A stretch of 64,000 bases of DNA from JANMZO01 sp963763135 (GCA_963763135.1 CAVXNJ010000012.1:1302001-1366000), one strand, 5' to 3'. Shown: positions 26,088-35,333, counted from the first letter of the stretch. Translations and numbers: made by a program. Notes: generated by a model not told the origin, from the sequence alone.

Positions 26088-26489
26088 GGAGTTGGGTTCC
26101 TTTCATCCACCGATTTGGTTACTCAGAGTGTTCGTCGTTTGCCCATTCACCGTCAATACCACTCTCGGTGTTTTATTTGCATTTAGTGCAAGAGAATCAG
26201 CTTCATTGAGTCCATTACCAATGCTGAACCACGGTTCATTTGTGAGTACAGACCCGGCCATTTTCCGCTGTCAAGAGGTCAGAATCCCAGTCCCTCGATA
26301 GAAACCGACGATATCTACCCGACGTGGCGTCCCCGATGGCCGTTGGCTATTTCACAAATAGATCGCAGTGATCGCTCGATCAAAACCCGTCGAAGCTTCC
26401 GAGAGGATCGATTCTTCACGTGTGGATAGGCTGTTCGCACCATCGGAAAGGGAATCTATGTTCCCGTCACGATGGACAGGCTCGACGAC
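26088..26489. other. 402-bp AT-rich intergenic region
   Basis: Noticeably AT-rich for this window. It should contain the promoter of the small peptide gene. A short hairpin CTATTT/AAATAG (26347-26361) is visible. No reading frame with codon bias, no tRNA and no recognisable gene remnant. Confidence 0.6.
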
Positions 26490-28670
26490 CTACCCCTTGG
26501 CCCGAAGTGTGTGCACGAGGGTAAGAAGCGTCTTGTCTACGGCCCGGGCCTGATTTGGTTCGTGATTCACCGGATGGATCATCTGCCACAGCGAAGCCGA
26601 GGCTGATGACTCTCGACGGTTGCGAGATCGAAGGGGCACCGCAACGGAACCGTCGACTTTTCTGACGATGACGCCGTTCTCGCCCTCTTCTACAGGAAGA
26701 AATCCCGCTTCTCGGAGTCCCTTTACAATCTTTGCCGGCGCCAGGCCGCTTACCGCGACCGTTGGAGCCAACTGCTGCAGTTTCAACTTGGCGACCTTTT
26801 TCGCTCGCACCAGTTCCGCCATGACCACCGGGTCATCGACCCGTAGGTAGGCCAACGCTGAACCGACGCGGACCGAGCCATAACGTCGAGCGACATCGTC
26901 AATCAGGTAGGTGAGTGGTTGGGGAACGCCCGGCCTCGCGTGCTCAGCGAGGAACTCGTGGATCTCGGCCACGCTGCGTCCGTGGTCCAGCGCCCCTCGG
27001 ATCGACGCCTCGGTGAAGCGGTAAACCGCCGCTCCGCCCTTCGATACCAGTTCGGCCAGGAGCCCAAGTTCCACCGCCACCGTGGAAGCCAGTTCGCCCG
27101 GGGCGATTGCGCTCAGATCCCCTGACACCGTGAACACGTTCACCGGAGGCTTGAACGTGGACTTGGCCGCGCTCTCGAGCGCGTCGGGATCCGGGTCGAG
27201 CCACAGAGCTCTCGCCAACGGCGTGAGCGTTCCTCCGGCGTACGCACCGAGGAGCGCCGCCTCCTCGCAAACCTCGAGCACACCGTCGAGGTAGTCGAGG
27301 GCGAAGCCCCAACGCATCGGTGAGAACCAGCGGGCTCGCTGCGCCACGCTCATCAACTCGACGGGGTCGTGGCCCGACACGGAGCCCAGGGCCTCGACGA
27401 CCCGGACCCGTCTCCAGACGTTGTCGACGGTGACGTCCCAGGTCGGGCTCAGCGGCGCTTCAACACGCTCGAGTTCGTCGCGGCGAACCACGCGGCTGAG
27501 TGACGTTGTCGCGTTCGCCCAGGTTTGCACCAGCAGCGACCAGCGCGAGAGCGGATCATCACTCAGCCACTCATCGAACGCCGCCGTCGGGCCGATCTTG
27601 TTGGCAAACACGTCGACGCTCACCAAGCCGGCGAGACCCGCAAGCTCGACCAGACGCGCGACCGATCGCTCATCCAATCCAAGCGTCTTGGACAGACTCC
27701 GAACGTCCTTGACGCCGAGCCCGTCGGTGCGAAGAGGAACGGGCGGATTGCGCGCCCACGTAGTACCGATCGCGGCGATGGCCTCAAGTAGCCCTGTCGG
27801 CGTCAGCTCCACCATCGTCGAAGGACGGTGCGGGTCGGTCGTCGAGCCCAGCCTGATCACCGGAGGTGGGTGCGGCGTGAACGACGGGGTAGGCGCGCCA
27901 CCCCGCAGAATCACGGCGACCTCTTTGGCGATCACCACCGTGTCCGGTGACATCGGAAGAAGCAGGCCATGGCTCAACAACCAGGCGATCTGTTCGGGAA
28001 TCGTGGAGCGCGTCCACGGTCGCGTGTCCAGCGGCAGCATGCCGTAGAGGTCATCGTGAATCGAACGAAGCAAAGCTTCGGCATCGAACGAACCCCGCTC
28101 GAAGATCCGGGCGAGACCGTCGGGGGAACCAATCTGTTCGACCAGATCGGCAATCAAGCCGACTTTTCCGATCGTGCGCTCCGGCAGGCCGACGTTGAAC
28201 GCCATGGTGCGAAGATCGGGCACGGAGTAGCGGTCCAGCAACTTCTCGAGCGGCGCGTGCAGAAGAAACGGGTTAGGAACCACGCGGCGAAGTTCTTTCA
28301 CCGGCTCGTACATCGACGCGGTCTCGGCCGCCGGACCGGTTGGCTGGAACATCAGATCGGCCCGTCGGACCAGCCCGAGCACCCTGAGCCGGTTCAGCGC
28401 GCCCGTCACTTCGCGTGGGTCTCCCGGTTTCGCGGCGAGCGATGCGATGTCGATGGCGTTGGCCGGCTGGGCCAGGTGCAGGAGCGCATCGAGCACCTGC
28501 TGCTCGAACGCCGTGAGACCGGCCACCGCCTTCTGCAACGAAGCGGTCTGGACCGAGCGCACCGCGATGTCGACAAAACTTCCGACCCGATCCGCCAGAT
28601 CGGGACGTGCCGTGAGCAACTCGATCAATTCCCCATCGGTGAACGCCCGTAACGAAGCGGCCAGTTCCAT
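26490..28670 (-). CDS. XPB/Ssl2-like helicase-associated protein
   Basis: 726 aa from ATG 28670 (MELAASLRAF, preferred over an in-frame start 20 codons earlier). No Walker A or DEAD box is present. It has winged-helix-like repeats (LTAFEQQVLDALLHLAQP, REVTGALNRLRVLGLVRR) in the N-terminal part. The C-terminal region (about 540-660, PVNVFTVSGDLSAIAPGEL, FRFTEASI-like YRFTEASIRGALDHGRS) matches the helicase-associated family paired with XPB in actinobacteria. It probably acts as a non-catalytic XPB partner (inference from the conserved pairing in mycobacteria). Here other genes lie between the two. Confidence 0.8.
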   Translation of the reverse strand: MELAASLRAFTDGELIELLTARPDLADRVGSFVDIAVRSVQTASLQKAVAGLTAFEQQVLDALLHLAQPANAIDIASLAAKPGDPREVTGALNRLRVLGLVRRADLMFQPTGPAAETASMYEPVKELRRVVPNPFLLHAPLEKLLDRYSVPDLRTMAFNVGLPERTIGKVGLIADLVEQIGSPDGLARIFERGSFDAEALLRSIHDDLYGMLPLDTRPWTRSTIPEQIAWLLSHGLLLPMSPDTVVIAKEVAVILRGGAPTPSFTPHPPPVIRLGSTTDPHRPSTMVELTPTGLLEAIAAIGTTWARNPPVPLRTDGLGVKDVRSLSKTLGLDERSVARLVELAGLAGLVSVDVFANKIGPTAAFDEWLSDDPLSRWSLLVQTWANATTSLSRVVRRDELERVEAPLSPTWDVTVDNVWRRVRVVEALGSVSGHDPVELMSVAQRARWFSPMRWGFALDYLDGVLEVCEEAALLGAYAGGTLTPLARALWLDPDPDALESAAKSTFKPPVNVFTVSGDLSAIAPGELASTVAVELGLLAELVSKGGAAVYRFTEASIRGALDHGRSVAEIHEFLAEHARPGVPQPLTYLIDDVARRYGSVRVGSALAYLRVDDPVVMAELVRAKKVAKLKLQQLAPTVAVSGLAPAKIVKGLREAGFLPVEEGENGVIVRKVDGSVAVPLRSRNRRESSASASLWQMIHPVNHEPNQARAVDKTLLTLVHTLRAKG

Positions 28671-28793
28671 CGCCCCTACGGTAGCGGCCGAGGGCGCGCA
28701 TCGGGCTCCGCCGCCGGTTCCCACGGGCACCGCTCGTGGCGGCCCGACAACGAAATCTCAACTCGAAGCACAAAGCACCCGATACACCAGCAA

Positions 28794-29309
28794 ATGACCG
28801 TAGGCTCTATCTCCTTGCCCGCATCTCCCGCCACCATTGTCTCGTACACGAGATCCGATCTCGGACGTAAGACCGTCCGTTACGCCGCCGTCTCGGTAAT
28901 TGCGATCGCGGTCAGCCTGGTGACCAACGCGCTCTGCTACGGCGTTCTTCGCTGGGATAAAACGCCGTCACAGTTGGCCGCGTTCGTGACAAGCACCATC
29001 CCTTCGTATTACCTCAACCGGGCCTGGGTCTGGCGCAAGAACGGCAAATCGAGCCTGCACAAAGAAGTGATCCCGTTTTGGGCCATCGGCATCATCCAAC
29101 TCGTGATTTCTCTGGCGTTCGTCCGTTGGGCACAGGGTGTGGTGGAGAACGCCACCGAATCCCACGGGGTCCGCACGATCGGCTTCCTGTTCAACAACCT
29201 CTTCATCTACGGCGTGATGTGGGTCGGAAAGTTCGTGATCTTCAACAAGATCCTGTTCGTGCACCGGCCTCATCCCGACGAATCTGCATCCGCCCGCGAC
29301 CTCGTCTGA
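28794..29309 (+). CDS. GtrA-family membrane protein
   Basis: 171 aa with four predicted transmembrane helices: YAAVSVIAIAVSLVTNALCYG, then LAAFVTSTIPSYYLNRAWVW (the family's conserved NRxWVW), FWAIGIIQLVISLAFV and NLFIYGVMWVGKFVIF. GtrA proteins are thought to move lipid-linked sugars across the membrane, usually with a GT2 partner; none is adjacent. Start ATG 28794, divergent from the XPB-partner gene. Confidence 0.88.
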   Translation: MTVGSISLPASPATIVSYTRSDLGRKTVRYAAVSVIAIAVSLVTNALCYGVLRWDKTPSQLAAFVTSTIPSYYLNRAWVWRKNGKSSLHKEVIPFWAIGIIQLVISLAFVRWAQGVVENATESHGVRTIGFLFNNLFIYGVMWVGKFVIFNKILFVHRPHPDESASARDLV

Positions 29310-29386
29310 CGCGCGGCCAGCCCCCGACCATCTCAGGCTGGGTCGGACCGACCCGATTGGCGTATCACCTGGTCTAGCCTCTTTGG

Positions 29387-30247
29387 GTGTCTAAAGCACT
29401 TGATGAATTGATGGCCCTGCTCGATGTTGAGACCATCGAGGTCAACATTTTTCGTGGCCACCACAGCGATGAGAAGCGAATCCGAACCTTTGGTGGACAG
29501 GTCGCCGCGCAGGCGCTTGTCGCCGCCGGTCGCACGGTAGACAAAGACAAGTTCGTCCATTCGCTGCACGCGTATTTCCTGCGTCCTGGAGACCCTGAGC
29601 ACCCAATCCTCTACGACGTCGACCGGATACGCGACGGCAAATCCTTCGCCACCCGCCGCGTGGTGGCCATCCAACACGGTGAAGCGATCTTCAACCTTTC
29701 GGCGTCGTTCCACGTCTCCGAGCCGGGGGTGGACCACTCCGTTCCCATGCCTGCGTCAGTGGACCCCGACTCCCTTCCCACGTACCAGGAACGGTATGCC
29801 CCGATTGCACACAAACTCGGCGACTGGTACCACCGTCCCCGCCCGGTCGATCTGCGGCATGTGAACCCCCCGGCGTTCATGCGCAACGCCACCGACTCGC
29901 GCGACCCGCGTCAACAGGTGTGGTTTCGGCCCGACGGCGACTTGGGCGACGACCCCCTTCTCCACGCCTGCATCGTGGCGTACGCATCCGACATGAGCCT
30001 GCTCGACACGATCATCGTCCCGCACAGCCTGTCCTGGGACGACGGATCCATGATGGGCGCCAGCCTCGACCATGCCATGTGGTTCCACCGACCGTTTCGC
30101 GCCGATGGATGGATGCTGTACGACCAGGAGAGCACCTCGGCGTACGGAGCTCGCGGCCTCGCTCGGGGCGAGATCTTCACCCAAGCCGGGGAGCACGTCG
30201 TTTCGGTCGTCCAAGAAGGACTTATTCGGCCTACCAAGAAGGGTTAG
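29387..30247 (+). CDS. tesB: Acyl-CoA thioesterase II
   Basis: 286 aa from a GTG start. Double-hotdog TesB: first hotdog TFGGQVAAQALVAAGRTV, HSLHAYFLRPGDP and FATRRVVAIQHG; second hotdog ACIVAYASDMSLLDTI, SLDHAMWFHRPFRADGWMLYDQES, ending VVQEGLIR. The catalytic Asp (ASDMS), a Ser/Thr (ASLDHAM) and the Gln (VVQEG) correspond to the known triad. It hydrolyses fatty acyl-CoA. The next gene starts 6 nt after its stop. Confidence 0.92.
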   Translation: MSKALDELMALLDVETIEVNIFRGHHSDEKRIRTFGGQVAAQALVAAGRTVDKDKFVHSLHAYFLRPGDPEHPILYDVDRIRDGKSFATRRVVAIQHGEAIFNLSASFHVSEPGVDHSVPMPASVDPDSLPTYQERYAPIAHKLGDWYHRPRPVDLRHVNPPAFMRNATDSRDPRQQVWFRPDGDLGDDPLLHACIVAYASDMSLLDTIIVPHSLSWDDGSMMGASLDHAMWFHRPFRADGWMLYDQESTSAYGARGLARGEIFTQAGEHVVSVVQEGLIRPTKKG

Positions 30248-30253
30248 ACCTCA

Positions 30254-31465
30254 ATGCGCACTTCCCCGTCGCACCGTCCGCCGCTCAACCACACCCGACG
30301 GCGTGGAGGTCGCCATCGAGCGATCACCGCCGGTGCGTTCGCCGCCGGTGCGTTCATCGTCGGCTCATTCAGCCCGGTCGGCCTGGCCGCCGTCGGAGGG
30401 ACCGCGTCGAATTCCATCGCGAACGCGGCCCAGCCGGCGCCCACCGTCAAGCTCACCAAGGTGGCAACGGCGGAGAATCCCGTACTGGTTTTGGCCGAGC
30501 CCGGCACCGGCGACCTCTACGTCGTCGAGCAACCCGGCCGGCTCCGGGCGCTAATGGCCGATGCCAGCGAGGTTGCCGCGTTCGACGTCTCCGATTCGGT
30601 GAGCACCGGCAACGAGCAGGGTCTTCTCGGCGCGGCATTTTCTCCCGATGGCAAGTGGCTCTACACGAACCACACCAACCGCAACGGCGACACCGAGATC
30701 ACGGCAACGCCATGGGCGAACGGGGAGGCTGATCAATCGAAGACGGTGCTGCTCCTGAAAGTCAGCCAGCCCTACAGCAATCACAACGGCGGCAATCTGA
30801 TCGTCGATTCGAAGGGTGTGCTGTGGATCGGCCTCGGCGACGGCGGCTCAGCCGGAGACCCCCAGAGCCGGGCCCAGAATCTGAAGGTTCTGCTCGGCAA
30901 GATGTTGCGAATTCTCCCGACCCCGGGTCGGGGAAAGACCTCGCCGTACAGTATTCCGGCCGGGAATATCCCGAAATCGGTCGGACGGCCGGAGATCTGG
31001 GGCTACGGCCTCCGGAACCCGTGGCGCTTCAGCATCGACGCTCCGACCAACACGCTGTGGATCGGCGACGTAGGCCAGAACGAGGTCGAAGAGATCGACG
31101 CGGTCTCGGTGAAGGCGGTCCGGCCCAACTTCGGATGGCGCCGACGCGAAGGCAACACAACGTACAGCGGCAAGGCCTTCAAGGCCGGCGAAGCGGTCGA
31201 ACCGGTCTGGACCTACAAGCACAGCTCTGGCGGATGCTCCGTTACCGGTGGGCTCGTATACCGGGGCACGGCCATACCTGCCCTTCGGGGTCGGTACATC
31301 TACACCGACTTCTGCGACAGCACCGTCCGGGTTCTCGACGACCAGTTCAAGAGTTCGTCGCTCGGCGTGTCGGGAGAGCAACTGTCGTCGTTCGGAGTCG
31401 ACAGCGCCGGCGAGGTCTACATCACCTCGCTCGAAGGCGACATCTTCCGCCTCGACCGGCGCTGA
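30254..31465 (+). CDS. Exported PQQ-dependent sugar (sorbosone/glucose) dehydrogenase-type beta-propeller
   Basis: 403 aa. An Arg-rich N-terminus and hydrophobic signal (AITAGAFAAGAFIVG) precede a GSDH-type six-bladed propeller. Landmarks are EQGLLGAAFSPDGKWLYT, LWIGLGDGGSAGDPQSRAQN, IWGYGLRNPWRFSID, WIGDVGQNEVEEID, NFGWRRREG and GGLVYRG, with the conserved catalytic-region NPWR motif. It would oxidise a sugar or polyol outside the membrane using PQQ or another quinone; cofactor use is not certain. Close spacing to tesB suggests one transcript, with no obvious metabolic link. Confidence 0.9.
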   Translation: MRTSPSHRPPLNHTRRRGGRHRAITAGAFAAGAFIVGSFSPVGLAAVGGTASNSIANAAQPAPTVKLTKVATAENPVLVLAEPGTGDLYVVEQPGRLRALMADASEVAAFDVSDSVSTGNEQGLLGAAFSPDGKWLYTNHTNRNGDTEITATPWANGEADQSKTVLLLKVSQPYSNHNGGNLIVDSKGVLWIGLGDGGSAGDPQSRAQNLKVLLGKMLRILPTPGRGKTSPYSIPAGNIPKSVGRPEIWGYGLRNPWRFSIDAPTNTLWIGDVGQNEVEEIDAVSVKAVRPNFGWRRREGNTTYSGKAFKAGEAVEPVWTYKHSSGGCSVTGGLVYRGTAIPALRGRYIYTDFCDSTVRVLDDQFKSSSLGVSGEQLSSFGVDSAGEVYITSLEGDIFRLDRR

Positions 31466-31469
31466 CCGA

Positions 31470-31846
31470 GCTCCCTCCGGTCGCTCCCCGGGACAAGTCC
31501 CGACTTAGCGCTCCCTCCGGTCGCACTCATCGGAGTTCCGTCGAAGCGAAGCGGCTGACGCCGCCGCTTGGACGACATCGACTCGGCTGGCGCCTCGCGA
31601 TGGAAATCTACTCCCGACTTGGCGCTCCCTCCGGTCGCCAGCATCGGAGTTCCGTCGAAGCGAAGCGGCTGACGCCGCCGCTTGGACGACATCGACTCGG
31701 CAGGCGCCTCGCGATGGAAATCTACTCCCGACTTGGCGCTCCCTCCGGTCGCCAGCATCAGAGTTCCATCGAAACGGTCCGGGCCGGGCACTCGCGTGCC
31801 CGGCCCGATGCATCGACGTTGTTCCGGGCTGGCGACCGGAGGGAGC
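31470..31846. repeat. 114-bp tandem repeat array with a shared 15-mer and terminal inverted copy
   Basis: The core cggagttccg starts at 31531 and 31645, with a diverged third copy at 31759 (spacing 114 bp each). The 15-mer gctccctccggtcgc occurs directly at 31470, 31510, 31624 and 31738, and inverted at 31832-31846. The last direct and the inverted copy make a large imperfect cruciform around hairpin 31780-31807. Because 114 is a multiple of three, frames stay open, but codon use is not gene-like and I treat it as non-coding. Confidence 0.85.
31780..31807 (+). terminator. GC-rich hairpin inside the repeat array
   Basis: Perfect 12-bp stem CGGGCCGGGCAC / GTGCCCGGCCCG with a 4-nt loop. It is the likely transcription stop for the upstream sugar dehydrogenase, although no T-run follows. 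It also forms the apex of the larger inverted repeat. Confidence 0.6.
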
Positions 31847-31850
31847 GCCA

Positions 31851-31883
31851 CCCCCGAAGGGGGCTAGTCCCGAAGGGACTAGC
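31851..31883 (-). terminator. Twin UUCG-tetraloop hairpins at the citrate synthase 3' end
   Basis: On the minus strand the stem GCTAGTCC-CTTCGG-GACTAGC (31863-31883) overlaps the citrate synthase stop codon. It is followed at once by CCCC-CTTCGG-GGGG (31851-31863). Both have the very stable C(UUCG)G loop. Without a T-run they would act as a Rho-aided or intrinsic-like stop, or as a 3'-end stabiliser. Confidence 0.7.
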
Positions 31884-33156
31884 TGCGATCACCCATGGCG
31901 ACGTAGTCGCGAGCGGCCGGACCGACGTAGAGCTGACGCGGGCGGCTGATCTTCTGCTCCGGGTCGGCGAGAAGTTCCTGCCAGTGAGCTAGCCAACCGG
32001 CCATGCGGGGAATCGCGAACAGCACGGTGAACATCTCCATCGGGAAGCCCATCGCCTGATAGATGAGCCCCGAGTAGAAGTCGACGTTGGGATACAGCTT
32101 GCGCTTGATGAAGTACTCGTCGCTCAGCGCCGCCTCTTCGAGCTTCAACGCAATGTCGAGCAGCGGGTTCATACCGGTCACGGCGAAGACGTCGTAAGCG
32201 GTCTTCTTCACGATCGTGGCCCGTGGGTCGTAGTTCTTGTAAACACGGTGCCCGAATCCCATGAGGCGGGTTTCGCCCTTGCCGTTCTTGACCTCGTCGA
32301 TGAAGGCCGCAACGTTGTCGATGTGGCCGATTTCCTGGAGCATCCGGACGACGGCCTCGTTGGCTCCACCGTGCAGCGGTCCGTAGAGCGCAGCAGCTGC
32401 CCCGGCGGCGGCCACGTAGGGATCGGCTTCGGAGCTTCCGACGACGCGCATGGCGGTCGTGCCACAGTTCTGCTCGTGGTCGGCGTGGAGGATGAACAGT
32501 TGGTCGAGGGCCCGCGAAAGGACCGGGTTGACTTCGTAGTCGCCGCCGACGTTCCACATCATGTTGAGGAAGTTGCTCGCGTAGTCGAGGCTGTTGTTCG
32601 GATAGACGGTGGGTTGACCGACTGAGAACCGGTGACAGTAGGCCGCAAGGGTCGGCGACTTCGCGATGAGGCGCAGAATCTGCTTTTCACGCGAAACCGG
32701 ATCGTTGATGTCTTTGGCATCGGGGTAGAACGTGGACAGCGCAGCAAGACCCGACACGAACATGCCCATCGGGTGGGCGTCGTAGTGGAAGCCCTCCATA
32801 AAACGCTTCCGAACGTTTTCATGCAGGAACGTGTGGTGGGTGACGTCGTGTGACCAGACCTTCAACTGCTCGGCCGTTGGGAGTTCCCCGTTCAGCAGGA
32901 GGTACGCGACTTCGAGGTGGGTGGACTTTTCCGCCAACTGCTCGATCGGATACCCGCGATAGCGGAGGATGCCAGCGTCGCCATCGATGAAGGTGATCGA
33001 CGAACGACACGCGGCCGTTTGCATGTAGGCCGGGTCGTAGACCCACATCCCGGCGTCGAGTTCGCGGATGGCTTTGGAGGTGATTCCTCCATCAACGATC
33101 GGCACCTCCACGGACTTGCCCGTGCGGTTGTCGATAATGGTGAAAGTGTCGGCCAT
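31879..33156 (-). CDS. gltA: Citrate synthase (type II, hexameric)
   Basis: 425 aa, the usual length for the bacterial hexameric enzyme. It condenses acetyl-CoA with oxaloacetate. Active-site segments are LFILHADHEQNCGTT (His), YGPLHGGANEAVVRM (His), MGFGHRVYKNYDPRA and NVDFYSGLIYQAMG (Asp). The N-terminal TSKAIRELDAGMWVYDP and CRSSITFIDGD match the type II family. Start ATG 33156. The gene is monocistronic and ends in the twin hairpins. Confidence 0.97.
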   Translation of the reverse strand: MADTFTIIDNRTGKSVEVPIVDGGITSKAIRELDAGMWVYDPAYMQTAACRSSITFIDGDAGILRYRGYPIEQLAEKSTHLEVAYLLLNGELPTAEQLKVWSHDVTHHTFLHENVRKRFMEGFHYDAHPMGMFVSGLAALSTFYPDAKDINDPVSREKQILRLIAKSPTLAAYCHRFSVGQPTVYPNNSLDYASNFLNMMWNVGGDYEVNPVLSRALDQLFILHADHEQNCGTTAMRVVGSSEADPYVAAAGAAAALYGPLHGGANEAVVRMLQEIGHIDNVAAFIDEVKNGKGETRLMGFGHRVYKNYDPRATIVKKTAYDVFAVTGMNPLLDIALKLEEAALSDEYFIKRKLYPNVDFYSGLIYQAMGFPMEMFTVLFAIPRMAGWLAHWQELLADPEQKISRPRQLYVGPAARDYVAMGDRS

Positions 33157-33260
33157 GACGCGAAATTCTCCGGAAGAGGTAGTGGGGCTTGGGTACGGAA
33201 CGGTAGCTGAGGGTGAACGTTAACGAGGTTCAGGCCGTTATGCGACCGGCCGGGGCCGGT

Positions 33261-33719
33261 TCACACGTCCTTGAACGACGGGGCGATGGTGTAGCGGTAC
33301 ACATTGGTGGTTCGTGCCTCAAAACCGAGGCGTTGATAGAGACGGTTCGCTGCTTCACGTGAGGGCCGCGAGGTGAGGTCGACGGTTTTACAACCGGCGT
33401 CGTTGGCCAACGTGATCGCGTAATTGTTGAGCAGCGCGCCAACGCCCTGACCGCGAGCGGCGTCATCGACCACGACATCCTCGATCCACGCGCGCATAGC
33501 GGTCGGGATGGGGAAGATCACGAGCGTCAGACTGCCCAGAATCTGACCGGTCGCCTCATCGGCGGCGATCAACAGTTGACATGCTTCATGCGCCACAAGC
33601 TGGGTGAGGAACGCTTTGTCGGGTGGCGGATTGGAGCTGGAAAGCTGCGGAATCAGATGAGCGAACGCTTCGACGATTTCGTCGGTGATTTCTGTTGCCA
33701 CATAAACCGCTACAGCCAT
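33261..33719 (-). CDS. GNAT-family N-acetyltransferase
   Basis: 152 aa with the full GNAT core: ATGQILGSLTLVIFP, motif A IEDVVVDDAARGQGVGALLNN (Q/R-x-x-G-x-G), AGCKTVDLTSRPSREAANRLYQRLGF. It resembles small-molecule or aminoglycoside-type acetyltransferases; the substrate is unknown. ATG 33719. It lies downstream of the MFS exporter but is separated from it by a repeat block. Confidence 0.87.
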   Translation of the reverse strand: MAVAVYVATEITDEIVEAFAHLIPQLSSSNPPPDKAFLTQLVAHEACQLLIAADEATGQILGSLTLVIFPIPTAMRAWIEDVVVDDAARGQGVGALLNNYAITLANDAGCKTVDLTSRPSREAANRLYQRLGFEARTTNVYRYTIAPSFKDV

Positions 33720-33854
33720 TGCTATTCACTTTCAAGAAGCGCGTCGATGGTGACCTACGACACCAAGGAGCGTAGTCGCACATTTGACGCTGGACTAGAG
33801 ACGCGAGCCCGAGATACGAACTCGACACATAACGTTCAAGAAGTCGGCACGTTT

Positions 33855-33991
33855 CTGACCGGCCTTGATCAGAACCGGTAGAGACCGGAGTGGGCCGGAC
33901 GGAAAAATGCACTGACCGGCCTTAATCAGAACCGGTAGAGACCGGAGTGGGCCGGACGGAAAAATGCACTGACCGGCCCTGATCGGAACCA
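33855..33991. repeat. 57-bp tandem repeat (two full copies and a partial third)
   Basis: The unit starts ctgaccggcc and ends gaaaaatgca. Copies begin at 33855, 33912 and (partial, about 23 bp) 33969, abutting the MFS stop at 33993. The copies differ by only one or two bases. Each contains CCGGT-AGAG-ACCGG, which can form a short hairpin. Located between the MFS 3' end and the GNAT promoter. Confidence 0.88.
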
Positions 33992-33992
33992 C

Positions 33993-35231
33993 CTACTTGG
34001 TGTCGGTCGGGCGAACCGGTCGTTGATAGGCACGGAGTTCCGGATAACGCCATGCGACGATACCGATCCAGGCAATGCACGCGAGTCCGCCGGATACTGC
34101 GGCGAACTGGAGGCCTCCGAGTCGGGCCGCCACCCCCGATTCGAACTCACCGAGACGCGGGCCGCCTCGCACAACGCTGATGAACACCGCCGTGAGGCGC
34201 CCTCGGAACTCCTCCGGTACTTCGACCTGCACGATCGTCGAACGGAATACCGCGGAGATCGCATCCGCTCCGCCCGCGAGTGCCAGGCCGAGCAGTGCCA
34301 CCACGATGGACTTCGTCGCTCCGAACGCCGCGATCCCGACGCCCCACAGTGCAATGGCCCAAATGACCGCTCGACCCTGGTGTTTGATCTTCGCCGTCCA
34401 TCCGCTGAACAACCCGCCGAGCACTGCCCCGACGGCCGGTGCGGCCTGGAGGTAACCCAACCAGTACGTGTGGCCAAACACCTTTTCCGCCATCGCGGGG
34501 AAGAGGGCATCGGGCAGTCCGAAGATCATCGCACCGAGGTCGGCGGCGAACGTCGACTGAATGGTGCGCTGCGTCTTCAGATACGTGAAACCATCGGCGA
34601 TCGAACTCAAGCTCACGGTCCGTTTTTCACCGGGCGGCTTCTGCGACGGGATCGAAAGGATGGCCATGAGCGAGGCGCTGTAGCTCAGCGCATCGCACAG
34701 AAACAGTTGCGGCGTGAAACGGGCGACGAGGTACCCGGCGATAACCGGCCCGGCAATTCCTGCGATGTTGAACAGGCTGATGTTCAACGTGATGGCCTGT
34801 TGCATCAGGTTCGGACCCACCAGGTTCGGAACGATGCTGGAGCGCGTCGGCCAGTCGACGCCCACGAACGCCGATGAAACGGCTGCGAGTACAAACATCA
34901 CGGCCAGGCTGGGTTTTGAACGAGACGCGTTCATGAACAGACCGAAGCTGCACAGCGCAAGACCGATCTGAGTCACGATGAGAACCCGCCGACGGTCGAA
35001 GGCATCGGCGATGGATCCGCCCACCTGCGATGACACGAGCAGCGGGACCAGCGTGACCAGCGCCAGCATGGACACCATGAACGTGGAGTCGCCACCGAGT
35101 TTGTAGGCCTGGTAGCGGAGCGAGACCACCGTCAAGCCGGAGCCGATCACCGAGACCAGCTGGCCGGCGAAATACCGCCGGTACGCGGGAACCTCCTTGA
35201 GCGGGGTCAGATCAACGAAGAGGCCAGGCAC
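33993..35231 (-). CDS. MFS transporter (EntS-like exporter subfamily)
   Basis: 412 aa from a GTG start, with 12 predicted membrane helices. The MFS loop SQVGGSIADAFDRRRVLI between helices 2 and 3 is intact, as are VDWPTRSSIVPNLVG and EFRGRLTAVFISVVRGG, typical of the MFS_3/enterobactin-exporter group. The role is probable efflux of a small molecule; no biosynthetic genes are nearby. Confidence 0.88.
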   Translation of the reverse strand: MPGLFVDLTPLKEVPAYRRYFAGQLVSVIGSGLTVVSLRYQAYKLGGDSTFMVSMLALVTLVPLLVSSQVGGSIADAFDRRRVLIVTQIGLALCSFGLFMNASRSKPSLAVMFVLAAVSSAFVGVDWPTRSSIVPNLVGPNLMQQAITLNISLFNIAGIAGPVIAGYLVARFTPQLFLCDALSYSASLMAILSIPSQKPPGEKRTVSLSSIADGFTYLKTQRTIQSTFAADLGAMIFGLPDALFPAMAEKVFGHTYWLGYLQAAPAVGAVLGGLFSGWTAKIKHQGRAVIWAIALWGVGIAAFGATKSIVVALLGLALAGGADAISAVFRSTIVQVEVPEEFRGRLTAVFISVVRGGPRLGEFESGVAARLGGLQFAAVSGGLACIAWIGIVAWRYPELRAYQRPVRPTDTK

Positions 35232-35333
35232 AGGGAGGCGACGTTACTCGCCGCGTCACCATTACGAAGGGGCCGCGAATTTGCCCCCGTCGACGTGGTC
35301 GGAGGCATTGACGGGACCGGCCGTAGTCGTTAA

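Noticed and set aside
31470..31846. CRISPR array
   Set aside because: The repeated unit is continuous 114 bp with no unique spacers between short repeats, and no cas genes.
31417..31851. Minus-strand 144-codon frame with repeats of LRFDGTPMLATGG
   Set aside because: Made entirely by the 114-bp repeats (a multiple of three stays open); overlaps the sugar dehydrogenase end, and no gene-like codon use.
33855..33991. CRISPR-like repeats
   Set aside because: Direct tandem 57-bp copies without spacers.
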